NCBI GenBank assembly: GCA_021777565.1 | Contig: JAJYDJ010000005.1 | Location: 1-64,000 of the forward strand | Length of the DNA stretch: 64,000 nt | Origin: a bacterium | GTDB taxonomy: Bacteria > Patescibacteria > Microgenomatia > Levybacterales > UBA12049 | Reading direction: 5' to 3' | Shown: positions 17,730 through 24,910 of the stretch, piece after piece | Position numbering within the stretch: position 1 is the stretch's first letter | Layout of the letters: each line of letters begins with the position of its first letter | Translations under genes and position numbers: made by a program | Notes under the pieces: model-generated | Told to the model about the DNA's origin: nothing | Databases searched by the model: none | Seen by the model: the letters and a program-made list of their open reading frames with translations, nothing else

Positions 17730-18245
17730 ATGAAAAGACTTATCAAATTCGCCATTTTGGGGGGAATCGTGACCTTTTTAACAGGTCTTGTATACGTCAC
17801 TATGCAACAAAATTATCGTCAGAATGCCAATGATCCCCAGATCCAGCTGGCACAGGATACTGCTTCCTCCATGGCTATCAACCGCCCTGTCTCGCTCACT
17901 GGTCCTGTTGAGATGAGTACGAGTCTTGCACCATTTATTATGATCTTTGATGCCAAAGGCAAGCCATCTGCATGGTCAGGGACACTCAATGGCAAAATTG
18001 TAACGCCGCCATCAGGAGTGTTTGAAGCTGCCAAGACCTATGGAGAGGACAGAGTCACCTGGCAGCCTGGGCCACATGTTCGTATCGCCGCTGTTATAGT
18101 CCCCATAGATGAGGGGAAGAAAGGCTACGTATTGGCCGGGAGATCACTTTTGGAAGTAGAAAAGCGCGAAAATAGCTTACTGGTGACTACCGGGATTTTA
18201 TGGGCTGCGTCTCTTTTCCTCTGTGGGATGTTTGTACTTTTGTAA
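17730..18245 (+). CDS. two-helix membrane protein with an extracytoplasmic sensor-like domain
   Basis: This 171-residue protein has a helix at about 5-25 (FAILGGIVTFLTGLVYVTM), an extracytoplasmic domain of about 120 residues, and a second helix at the end (TTGILWAASLFLCGMFVLL). The outside domain includes SLAPFIMIFDAKGKPSAWSGTLNGK and VAVI-type strands, resembling the PAS-like ligand domains of receptors, but no signalling domain follows. TATACT lies eight bases before the ATG with TTGCAT 18 bases further up. Its last 59 bases overlap the convergent ASCH gene. The function is unknown. Confidence 0.7.
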   Translation: MKRLIKFAILGGIVTFLTGLVYVTMQQNYRQNANDPQIQLAQDTASSMAINRPVSLTGPVEMSTSLAPFIMIFDAKGKPSAWSGTLNGKIVTPPSGVFEAAKTYGEDRVTWQPGPHVRIAAVIVPIDEGKKGYVLAGRSLLEVEKRENSLLVTTGILWAASLFLCGMFVLL

Positions 18246-18654
18246 TATCCTCCAGAGTGAGCCATGCTGCACCCGTCCCAAAACCTGTTTTGTCTATAAA
18301 AAATGGTTCTATCGCCTGCGCATGCTCTAACCACATAAGCACAATATATTTTTTCTGTGCTGCCCACTGCTGATAATTGTCATCAACCAGCGCAATTTTC
18401 CCTTTTCCACCATACTCTTGAACAACCTCTCTGATATCTTGCATACCTACATCACTATACTCTTTGACCTGGGACACGAGAGCGACAGCTCGGACTGACC
18501 CCCCACTTTCTTTAAAATAGATCCGGTCACCGACATGCACTTTGCCAAAAGGAGCAGATTTCGTTTTAAGCCAGCGAGACTCGATGGTTTTCTCGCCAGA
18601 AAGAATTTTGTCGATGAGGCCAACTTGTCTGTTCATGATAGCAATGTGTACCAT
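18187..18654 (-). CDS. ASCH-domain protein
   Basis: This 155-residue protein matches the ASCH fold, a PUA-like domain thought to bind RNA or act on nucleic acids. Visible elements are IDKILSGEKTIESRWLKTKSAPFGKVHVGDRIYFKESGG (family pattern I..GeKTiE.R...K....GD.i.f), then a conserved beta-strand VRAVALVSQV. The C-terminal 60 residues continue past the usual ASCH core. The start ATG 18654 lies four bases after the stop of the upstream membrane protein gene, so the two probably form an operon. The end overlaps the convergent 17730 gene. The biochemical role is unproven. Confidence 0.75.
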   Translation of the reverse strand: MVHIAIMNRQVGLIDKILSGEKTIESRWLKTKSAPFGKVHVGDRIYFKESGGSVRAVALVSQVKEYSDVGMQDIREVVQEYGGKGKIALVDDNYQQWAAQKKYIVLMWLEHAQAIEPFFIDKTGFGTGAAWLTLEDITKVQTSHRGKETQPIKSR

Positions 18655-18658
18655 AGTA

Positions 18659-19060
18659 CTACTCAGAACCTACCCAGTTGATGAAGTATTGAAGCAATGA
18701 TTTAAGAACCGCGATAACCACAAATGCCATAAAGTAACTAAACGTTATCGTTGGGATAACAAATCCAGACCAGGTCACCTGATGGAATACAAATGGTCGA
18801 ATGACTACATCAGGTACTACTTTTGTCACCACGAGTAAAATAAGTGCATTCGTCAAAATACGTGATAACCCAAGTGAAATAAGTGCAATTGGCAGGGTAA
18901 TTAAATTAAGTACTGGTCTGACAATCCACGCACACAATGCAAGCACAAACCCTGCCCACAGATAGGTAAGAAATCCTCCATACACCACTAGTCCTCCAAC
19001 GAATGTTGCAAGAATATAGAGGAGAAATGCTTCATAGACAATATTTCGTATGATTTTCAT
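18659..19060 (-). CDS. phage-holin-superfamily-IV-like membrane protein
   Basis: This 133-residue protein has four hydrophobic helices. The central segment AWIVRPVLNLITLPIALISLGLSRILTNALILLV is the signature of the small family annotated as phage holin superfamily IV or YvlD-like (in family style: P.L.....P....TLGLF...NA..L). In bacteria these are ordinary chromosomal envelope proteins, and there is no phage context here. TATAAT ends exactly six bases before ATG 19060, inside the end of the upstream surface protein gene, so it can be transcribed leaderless on its own. The ASCH gene follows four bases after its stop. Confidence 0.75.
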   Translation of the reverse strand: MKIIRNIVYEAFLLYILATFVGGLVVYGGFLTYLWAGFVLALCAWIVRPVLNLITLPIALISLGLSRILTNALILLVVTKVVPDVVIRPFVFHQVTWSGFVIPTITFSYFMAFVVIAVLKSLLQYFINWVGSE

Positions 19061-19067
19061 AAAACTA

Positions 19068-20282
19068 TTATAACGCTAACAGGAGTAAGCCTCCAATTAA
19101 AAGCGCACCAATACCCATAAATCCGACAGGTACAACAAGTGGCCCAGCGCCAGTGGAAGGAAGTGTTGGTGCAGGTGTAATACTCCCCGTGCATCCTTGG
19201 GTAAGAGCTCCAACGGTTTTTGACCAATCACCATTGGTACAGCCATTTAGACCTTGGACTTTGAAGTAGTATCTCGTGCAGGCAGTAAGCCCACTCACAA
19301 CATATTTTAGTGCCCCCGTTGATGCGCCAGTGCCAACCAATGCTGTTGTCGTATTGGCGTCTGTTGTCGTTCCGTAACTTACTCTGTGATCGGTAACTGG
19401 TGATTGTGCCGGTACAAAATACAGCGTGGCTGTGGTTTGTGTTGTATCTATTTGGTACAAATCAGGCGCACTCCCAGGTTTACTACTCGTACAGAGCACA
19501 CTCCCTGGAGTAGGCGTAATAGTTGGAGTAGCGGTGGGTGTTAAGGTTGGTCCACCAGGCGTGATCGTTGGTGTCGGCGTATCAGAAGGGACTATTGGTG
19601 TAGGTGTCGGCGTATCAACAGGAGGCGTTGGTGTTGGCGTTGGTGTATCAGCTGGAATCGTTGGCGTTGGCGTCACCGTCGGTGGAGGAGGACTCGTTGG
19701 CGTCGGGGTAGCGGTGGGTGGTACGGCACAATCGATATGCGTATCACACCAGAATGCTGACTGATAGGTATAACTATTAAATCCAACGAATTCAAGATCA
19801 ATCTGATAGGTTCCACAAGTGACACCACTATATTGTGGAAAATAGGCACCAGGATCGACATTAGTTGCAGTAAACGGTTTCGTCTCCCCGCCTGAGAAGG
19901 TAACAGGGCCAAGGACTTGTTGAATATCTTTCTGTGTGCAATTGGTCACATTTCCTGAGGTACAGAAAAATTTATGAATAATCACATTCACGGTTTGAGA
20001 AGTCGAAAACTTGTTTCTGACACTAAAGTACCCTCCATAACTGCCTACTTTGTTCACCTGACCATCAGGACACGGCGTATTTTCATTGGCCGTAATATAG
20101 AAATTCTTTCCATCTACTGGTGCAAAATTGGCAGCACGTTGCACCGTCGGCTGTGGACCGGCAAGACGCAAATACAATACCGTAATTGGTATTGCGATAA
20201 GCATCAAGACAAAACCTATAAGTGCATAGGTACGAGGCGTCCAATGCAGTTTTGGCATACTGAAGCGCTTCTTAATAACCAT
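19068..20282 (-). CDS. surface protein with a Pro/Thr linker, fibronectin-type domain and LPSTG motif
   Basis: The protein has 404 residues. An N-terminal helix (YALIGFVLMLIAIPITVLYL, about 19-38) may be an anchor or uncleaved signal. Residues 50-185 form a beta-rich domain with six Cys. Residues 188-260 are a Pro/Thr linker built on repeated TPTPT (bases 19503-19721). Residues 265-365 resemble a fibronectin type III domain (APDLYQIDTTQTTATLYF...VSYGTT...VVSGLTACTRYYFKVQGLN). The end is LPSTGAG (374-380) plus a hydrophobic stretch running to the last residue. This resembles a sortase signal but lacks the usual basic tail, and no sortase gene is in the window. TTGCAT-17-TACGCT lies eight bases before ATG 20282. 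Confidence 0.8.
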   Translation of the reverse strand: MVIKKRFSMPKLHWTPRTYALIGFVLMLIAIPITVLYLRLAGPQPTVQRAANFAPVDGKNFYITANENTPCPDGQVNKVGSYGGYFSVRNKFSTSQTVNVIIHKFFCTSGNVTNCTQKDIQQVLGPVTFSGGETKPFTATNVDPGAYFPQYSGVTCGTYQIDLEFVGFNSYTYQSAFWCDTHIDCAVPPTATPTPTSPPPPTVTPTPTIPADTPTPTPTPPVDTPTPTPIVPSDTPTPTITPGGPTLTPTATPTITPTPGSVLCTSSKPGSAPDLYQIDTTQTTATLYFVPAQSPVTDHRVSYGTTTDANTTTALVGTGASTGALKYVVSGLTACTRYYFKVQGLNGCTNGDWSKTVGALTQGCTGSITPAPTLPSTGAGPLVVPVGFMGIGALLIGGLLLLAL

Positions 20283-20290
20283 CTGCTTCT

Positions 20291-20332
20291 AGCGTAGCAA
20301 AGCATGCTGTGATATGCAATTCATGCTATACT
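20291..20332. promoter_or_regulatory. divergent promoters for the LPSTG protein and uppS
   Basis: Minus strand: TTGCAT (20319-20314), 17 bases, TACGCT (20296-20291). Plus strand: TATACT (20327-20332), eight bases before the uppS ATG, with only a weak -35. Both should give very short or absent leaders. Confidence 0.5.
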
Positions 20333-20340
20333 ATACACAC

Positions 20341-21030
20341 ATGGCTGAAACCAAACCGCTTCACCATATTGCAATTATTCCAGACGGCAATCGCCGGTGG
20401 GCAAAAGCTCATCATCTTCCTTCAATTCTTGGCCACCAAAAAGGTGCCGAGGTAACCAGAAAAATTCTTAAGAAACTCGATGCCATGGGCATTCATACTA
20501 TTACGATCTGGGGGTTTTCTACTGAGAACTGGAATCGAGATGAAGAAGAGGTTGCAGGACTCATGAAGCTTTTTACTCAATTTATTGATGAACTGTCCAA
20601 AGAGATTCACCAATACGAAGCGCGCGTCTACCAGCTGGGAAATAGGACAAGACTTTCCCCAGAGCTAGTCAAAAAAATAGAAAAACTTGAAGCAGATACC
20701 AAACACTATACCAAACACGTGTTAAACATTGCTCTTGATTACGGCGGGAGAGATGAGATGCTTCGTGCGATTAAGAAAGGAATTGAGGAAGGTATTGAGT
20801 TTAGTGAAGAAGCATTCACCAAGCTTCTTGATACCGGTGATCAACCGTACCCAGAACCAGATTTTATTATTCGTACCAGCGGTGAGCAGCGCCTCTCAGG
20901 ACTTATGCCATGGCAAGCAGTATATGCAGAAATTTTATTTTTAGAAAAGTATTTTCCTGACCTTACCGAGAAAGATCTTGAAGATGCAGTAGAAAATTAT
21001 TATGCCAGGCAACGAAGATTTGGAAAATAA
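20341..21030 (+). CDS. uppS: undecaprenyl diphosphate synthase (cis-prenyltransferase)
   Basis: The 229-residue protein condenses isopentenyl diphosphate units onto a short prenyl diphosphate to make the polyprenyl carrier for cell-wall and glycan synthesis. Family motifs are all present: IIPDGNRRWAKAH with the catalytic Asp, GHQKGAEVTRKI, WGFSTENWNR, and IRTSGEQRLSGLMPWQAVYAEILF near the C-terminus. The length is normal for the family. ATG 20341 directly precedes the conserved start (MAETKPLHHIAIIPDG). The product lipid would serve MraY/MurG at 44-47 kb and the glycan cluster at 2-12 kb. Chain length cannot be read from sequence. Confidence 0.96.
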   Translation: MAETKPLHHIAIIPDGNRRWAKAHHLPSILGHQKGAEVTRKILKKLDAMGIHTITIWGFSTENWNRDEEEVAGLMKLFTQFIDELSKEIHQYEARVYQLGNRTRLSPELVKKIEKLEADTKHYTKHVLNIALDYGGRDEMLRAIKKGIEEGIEFSEEAFTKLLDTGDQPYPEPDFIIRTSGEQRLSGLMPWQAVYAEILFLEKYFPDLTEKDLEDAVENYYARQRRFGK

Positions 21031-21034
21031 ATCA

Positions 21035-21062
21035 TTGTATTCCCTCCTCAAACCCCTACAAT
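21035..21062 (+). promoter_or_regulatory. leaderless promoter of the 68-residue protein gene
   Basis: TTGTAT (21035-21040), 16 bases, TACAAT (21057-21062), six bases to ATG 21069. Confidence 0.6.
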
Positions 21063-21068
21063 AGTAAT

Positions 21069-21275
21069 ATGGCACAAAAAGTGAATCCTCAGATATGCAA
21101 ACCCTCACGTCCAGCAGGGATGACTGGGGCCGTCTATGGCTTAGGATTTTTAGGTGCACTTGTCTACGTTCTCCAACATGCCACGACATTCTGGATAGGC
21201 ACACTAGGGGTCTTGAAGGCTATTGTCTGGCCTGCGATTCTTGTCTACAAAGCTGCTGAGCTTCTGAAGTTATAA
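21069..21275 (+). CDS. small membrane protein of unknown function
   Basis: This 68-residue protein has a 17-residue polar start and two hydrophobic helices (AVYGLGFLGALVYVL and VLKAIVWPAILVYKAAELL) joined by QHATTFWIG. The last helix ends at the C-terminus. I do not recognise the family; small two-helix proteins of this shape are common in this group of genomes. It has its own leaderless-type promoter just after uppS, and its end overlaps the convergent hydrolase gene by six bases. The frame is very likely real given the promoter, compact spacing and clean hydrophobic pattern. Confidence 0.65.
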   Translation: MAQKVNPQICKPSRPAGMTGAVYGLGFLGALVYVLQHATTFWIGTLGVLKAIVWPAILVYKAAELLKL

Positions 21276-21929
21276 GTAGGATTCAATCTCACGAATTGTT
21301 CGTTTGTCCTCAACGATACGGACATGACCAATCACAGGGATTTGTTTATTTATCATGCCATCATCAGTAAGACTTGAGTTAGGCAGCACAAAGTCATCAA
21401 CACGAGGATAAAGATTCACAATTTTTTTCTTGTTTATTCCATCTTCCAGATGAGAGATAACTTCCGAGGTCGGTACCAGATCACTCACAGACGGGATAAG
21501 ACTTGATGCCAGCATACCTTTGATCGGACCTGCGATATTGATAATTCGAGTAATTCTTGGTGCAATTTCTTTATTTTTCAGGAGGCTAATTGCGATAATG
21601 CCCCCCTTACTGTGTCCTATGACAATAATATTTTCTAGCTTATTTTTATGTATATATTCCTCTACATCCTTTGTCGCTTCAGGGACAGATTTCATATCAC
21701 TCCCAATTTTTTCGACAAAATGGATACGGTATCCTTTCTTGTGAATTGCCTTCCCGATTTTTTTCAAAGACACCCACTCGGCGTTATGCCCCTGCAGCAA
21801 AATAACATCTCCTTTGTCCCCTACTGACCAGGATTGGGGAGGATGGGGAGTAAGAAAGGCGAGGACGTGGTTACGCAGAATGAGGTAAATGTCGATAACG
21901 GCATAATAGGGCCAGTTATACCAGTGCAT
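21270..21929 (-). CDS. lipase-like alpha/beta hydrolase
   Basis: The protein has about 219 residues. The fold is recognisable from VILLQGHNAEWVSLKKIGKAI, the nucleophile elbow IVIGHSKGG, and the likely acid and base regions LYPRVDDFVLP and GHVRIV. It resembles triacylglycerol-lipase-type or acyl-CoA-thioesterase-like hydrolases; the substrate is unknown. One hydrophobic stretch near the N-terminus (PYYAVIDIYLILRNHVLAFL) may tether it to the membrane. The start ATG 21929 is set by a TTGCTT-18-TACAAT promoter ending six bases before it. A longer version would overlap the divergent 22009 gene and its promoter, so it is rejected. Confidence 0.8.
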   Translation of the reverse strand: MHWYNWPYYAVIDIYLILRNHVLAFLTPHPPQSWSVGDKGDVILLQGHNAEWVSLKKIGKAIHKKGYRIHFVEKIGSDMKSVPEATKDVEEYIHKNKLENIIVIGHSKGGIIAISLLKNKEIAPRITRIINIAGPIKGMLASSLIPSVSDLVPTSEVISHLEDGINKKKIVNLYPRVDDFVLPNSSLTDDGMINKQIPVIGHVRIVEDKRTIREIESYL

Positions 21930-21935
21930 ATATTC

Positions 21936-21965
21936 ATTGTAGTAAGCGAACTGTAGAGAAAGCAA
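21936..21965 (-). promoter_or_regulatory. leaderless promoter of the hydrolase gene
   Basis: Minus strand: TTGCTT (21965-21960), 18 bases, TACAAT (21941-21936), six bases to ATG 21929. Confidence 0.6.
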
Positions 21966-21970
21966 GGAAC

Positions 21971-22001
21971 TTGCCCAATGAGTAAGCGCTATTGGTATAA
22001 T
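21971..22001 (+). promoter_or_regulatory. promoter of the TPR membrane protein gene
   Basis: TTGCCC (21971-21976), 19 bases, TATAAT (21996-22001), seven bases to ATG 22009. Confidence 0.5.
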
Positions 22002-22008
22002 AATATCA

Positions 22009-23976
22009 ATGTTCCGTTCTATCTGGAATCGTAGTTCACACACACTTGATATACTCGTGCTAGTAATCCTTTGCAGCACTGTTTTTCTACTTTCATATAC
22101 CTGTGGACCGGCACTAGACACGTGGTATCACATCAAGCTAGGTGAAGTGTTTCTTCAAAAAGGATTACTCTACCATGATGTCTTCTCATTTTCAGCATTC
22201 AACCGGCCAACTATCCCCTATGAATGGCTCTTTCAAGTACTCATTTATAGTACTCAAAAGCTATTTGGAATAGCCTCTCTTGGGATTTTTGTTGGTATTT
22301 TTTCAGTCATACAAATTGTACTTTTTTATATTATTTTGAGAAAAATTTTCTCGGTGCATCCTTTCAGTGCATTTCTACTCAGTTTCTTTTACTTTGCCAC
22401 TATTACTAATTTTCTTATCCAAAGGCCAACAGTCGTTGCCAATGTCTTTTTTGTCCTCATCATTTTTCTTGTTTTTCTGTACATCTACAAACAAAAAAAT
22501 TATCTATGGATTGGTATTCCGCTGATGCTTGTTTGGACCAATCTTCATGCCTCCTTCATACTTGGCATTGGTGTCACAGCTATGTACGCCACCGTGTGTT
22601 TTGTCCTTTCTTTGATGACAAAGGAAAACAATTGGCGACATCGTAGCCTGGTGCTTTTGGGGTATACAGGACTCTTTTTACTTATCAGTGTATTACCGCC
22701 GCTTCATGGATTGCAGTACACGACCTATCTGCAATATGCCATGTATCACAATAACCTGACGAATATCATTGAGTGGCTCCCTCTCTTTTCTTCCAATATC
22801 GTAAGTTTTTGGATCTATACCGGTTTTGTTGCTCTGGTATCTCTTTTTATTTTTGTCTGTTATCGCAAAAACATACAAACACTGATACTTTTGAGCCCAC
22901 TTATGTTTCTTATGCTTATCCCCTACATGGCAAATCGAAATATACTCTATGGCATGTTCGCTGTTATGCTCCTTTTCGGATACCTGCTCTCAACCCTTGA
23001 ACAACAACACGCAAAGAAGAACAAACGCTATGTTATCAGTAGCGTCATTGGACTTTCTCTCATGTGTATTGGATACATCGCGTATCTACAACCATTTAGT
23101 TACTTTGCCAATACTGAACACTATCCAGTAAAGGCTGCTGACTTTATACTTTCCCAACAGATCAAGGGGAACATGTTCAATAATTACAAATATGGTGGAT
23201 ACCTGTTATACCGCCTGTATCCACAGCAAAAAGTATTTATTGATGGGAGAGGTGACATGTATTTGTGTTGCGAGCTCCCAAGACTTAATACCCTCACGAC
23301 ACTTGATATGCAAAATAATACACAAGGATTTGCTAGTTCATTTACCAAACTAACACAAGATTATGATATTTCTTTTGTTCTGACTACCCGTGCTCCTGGC
23401 ATAGACACACGGCTGACAAAACTTCTTTCACAAGATCCACACTGGTCACTGGTTTTTTGGGACGATGCAGCACAAATCTTTGTAAAAGATAATGGTATCA
23501 ACACATCGCTTATTCAGAAGTATGGTGCAACCGCCGCAACCCCGTATGGGGTATCACCATACGCGTCAACCGATATGGAAAAGGCAAAACAAGAATATTT
23601 GCGCATGATCAGTATTTCAGACAGTGCTATTTCCAGAAACAATGTCGGACTGATCGATGTAAAAGAGAAAAATGTTTCTGATGCAGAAGCTCAGTTTACT
23701 CGAGCGATACAACTTGAACCAGATTATTTCCCACCATATATCAATATGGCACTCCTAGATATTCAGAGTAAAAACTTTGATGATGCCAAAGCATTACTCA
23801 CCAAGGCAATCTCTGTTGATCCAAAAAATCCTATCACGTATGTCTATCTCGGACAAATCTATGCCAAGATCGATCAGGATATCAATCAAGCAAAATCAAT
23901 TTGGCAGCAAGGAGTAGACAGTGTCACTGATCCTCAAGCACAAGCAGAACTCCAACAGTTGATAAATGGGAACTAA
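22009..23976 (+). CDS. polytopic membrane protein with C-terminal TPR repeats
   Basis: The protein has 655 residues. The first 370 or so residues contain about 10 membrane helices and an early loop GPALDTWYHIKLGEVFLQKGLLYHDVFS, which recalls the GT-C transferase and PMT-like fold with its early acidic loop. A soluble outside domain follows (FIDGRGDMYLCCELPRL). The last 130 residues contain at least two tetratricopeptide repeats, for example AEAQFTRAIQLEPDYFPPYINMAL and AKALLTKAISVDPKNPITYVYLGQI. TPR units would present a protein-binding surface. It may act in glycosylation or surface assembly, but the function is not established. TATAAT lies seven bases before ATG 22009. Confidence 0.78.
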   Translation: MFRSIWNRSSHTLDILVLVILCSTVFLLSYTCGPALDTWYHIKLGEVFLQKGLLYHDVFSFSAFNRPTIPYEWLFQVLIYSTQKLFGIASLGIFVGIFSVIQIVLFYIILRKIFSVHPFSAFLLSFFYFATITNFLIQRPTVVANVFFVLIIFLVFLYIYKQKNYLWIGIPLMLVWTNLHASFILGIGVTAMYATVCFVLSLMTKENNWRHRSLVLLGYTGLFLLISVLPPLHGLQYTTYLQYAMYHNNLTNIIEWLPLFSSNIVSFWIYTGFVALVSLFIFVCYRKNIQTLILLSPLMFLMLIPYMANRNILYGMFAVMLLFGYLLSTLEQQHAKKNKRYVISSVIGLSLMCIGYIAYLQPFSYFANTEHYPVKAADFILSQQIKGNMFNNYKYGGYLLYRLYPQQKVFIDGRGDMYLCCELPRLNTLTTLDMQNNTQGFASSFTKLTQDYDISFVLTTRAPGIDTRLTKLLSQDPHWSLVFWDDAAQIFVKDNGINTSLIQKYGATAATPYGVSPYASTDMEKAKQEYLRMISISDSAISRNNVGLIDVKEKNVSDAEAQFTRAIQLEPDYFPPYINMALLDIQSKNFDDAKALLTKAISVDPKNPITYVYLGQIYAKIDQDINQAKSIWQQGVDSVTDPQAQAELQQLINGN

Positions 23977-24001
23977 CTACACTAAATTCGCCCGACTTTC
24001 A

Positions 24002-24030
24002 TTGCATAATATCCTATAAGCTATTATAAT
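24002..24030 (+). promoter_or_regulatory. leaderless promoter of the 249-residue unknown protein gene
   Basis: TTGCAT (24002-24007), exactly 17 bases, perfect TATAAT (24025-24030), six bases CCCCAC, then ATG 24037. It is the cleanest example of the leaderless layout in this window. Confidence 0.75.
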
Positions 24031-24036
24031 CCCCAC

Positions 24037-24786
24037 ATGCCTGAAATAATCTATGCAGATAGCAATGTAGCGACTTTTGCAAGGGAAGCTCAACGAGCAA
24101 GAGAAATGCGAAACGATGCTGATAGTTATCGGCGCAGTACGGTCACACCTGACCACACATTAGGTGATGTAACTACATGGATACAAATGCTTGAAGCAGC
24201 AGATTCTGTAGAAGAGAGTGCTGCAACGAATACCGGACAAAAGAAACTTGCGCAAGGAGCTGAAAATCTTGTTATCGATTCTCCACAAGCTAGAAGACGA
24301 GGAAGGTTAATAGCCATCACGTGGGAAACCCTTTCGCCTGAAAGAGCAAGGGAAATTTTTTACTCCCATCGGGTTATGAACATCTTATTCCCTCATAATT
24401 TCCCAATATTTTATGCTGCATGGGGCAGCTCAGATGGGAGAAGAATTACTGGGACAGTAAGAGAAGAGATTGTTAAGACAGAGGGAGAGATCGTGTATCC
24501 AATTGATGATGTTTGGGATGTTATGCATGCTCTCCAATTGCCTGTTGGTATGGACCCTAGTGGGGTGAACTATCATAGGGGGGCAGATGGAGGGGAATAC
24601 TTCCTAGATACACTTTTTAGAATAAGATCGAGATCCTGGGATATGGGGAGAGTTTTAGATTATATGAATGATCAAGCGGCTCATCCAGATATCATATATT
24701 CCGATGACGACAAACGCCAAGTAGCTCATGCCATAGAAAGACTATTAGTGAATGAACAAAAAAGGAGTGGCGCAGAGGATTTTTAA
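24037..24786 (+). CDS. soluble protein of unknown function (249 residues)
   Basis: I do not recognise this protein. It has no membrane helix and is rich in Arg, Asp and Glu. The first 85 residues look helical (ATFAREAQRAREMRNDADSYRR). A compact region then follows with IAITWETLSPERAREIFYSHRVMNILFPHNFPIFYAAW and, near residues 175-195, NYHRGADGGEYFLDTLFRIRSRSWDMGR. The HNFPIFYAAWGSSDG segment vaguely recalls kinase-like fold proteins, but I see no catalytic motif. It has one of the best promoters of the window and ends one base before the convergent tRNA-Lys gene. Confidence 0.6.
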   Translation: MPEIIYADSNVATFAREAQRAREMRNDADSYRRSTVTPDHTLGDVTTWIQMLEAADSVEESAATNTGQKKLAQGAENLVIDSPQARRRGRLIAITWETLSPERAREIFYSHRVMNILFPHNFPIFYAAWGSSDGRRITGTVREEIVKTEGEIVYPIDDVWDVMHALQLPVGMDPSGVNYHRGADGGEYFLDTLFRIRSRSWDMGRVLDYMNDQAAHPDIIYSDDDKRQVAHAIERLLVNEQKRSGAEDF

Positions 24787-24787
24787 A

Positions 24788-24862
24788 TGGTGACCCCAGC
24801 AGGATTCGAACCTGCGACCAATTGCTTAAGAGGCAACTGCTCTACCGCTGAGCTATGGGGCC
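24788..24862 (-). tRNA. tRNA-Lys (CTT anticodon), CCA encoded
   Basis: Minus strand, 75 bases including CCA. The acceptor GGCCCCA pairs with TGGGGTC; D-arm GCTC/GAGC; anticodon loop CTCTTAA, anticodon CTT reading AAG; T-arm GCAGG/CCTGC with loop TTCGAAT; discriminator A followed by CCA. Promoter TTGTCC-17-TAAAAT lies at 24901-24873. Confidence 0.96.
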
Positions 24863-24872
24863 AGCTGAGTAT

Positions 24873-24901
24873 ATTTTACTCCAAAGCCTCCCCAAGGACA
24901 A
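24873..24901 (-). promoter_or_regulatory. tRNA-Lys promoter
   Basis: Minus strand: TTGTCC (24901-24896), 17 bases, TAAAAT (24878-24873), 10 bases before the tRNA. Confidence 0.6.
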
Positions 24902-24910
24902 GAGAATTGC

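Noticed and set aside
18659..19060. Prophage holin as evidence of a phage
   Set aside because: The family is common as an ordinary chromosomal membrane protein, and no phage gene is nearby.
19503..19721. GTT/GGT-rich repeat tract, and a long Val/Gly-rich frame on the plus strand
   Set aside because: It is the reverse of the Pro/Thr linker of the surface protein on the minus strand; the plus frame is a composition artefact.
21930..22121. N-terminal extension of the lipase-like hydrolase
   Set aside because: It would overlap the divergent gene at 22009 and both promoters; ATG 21929 has its own leaderless promoter.
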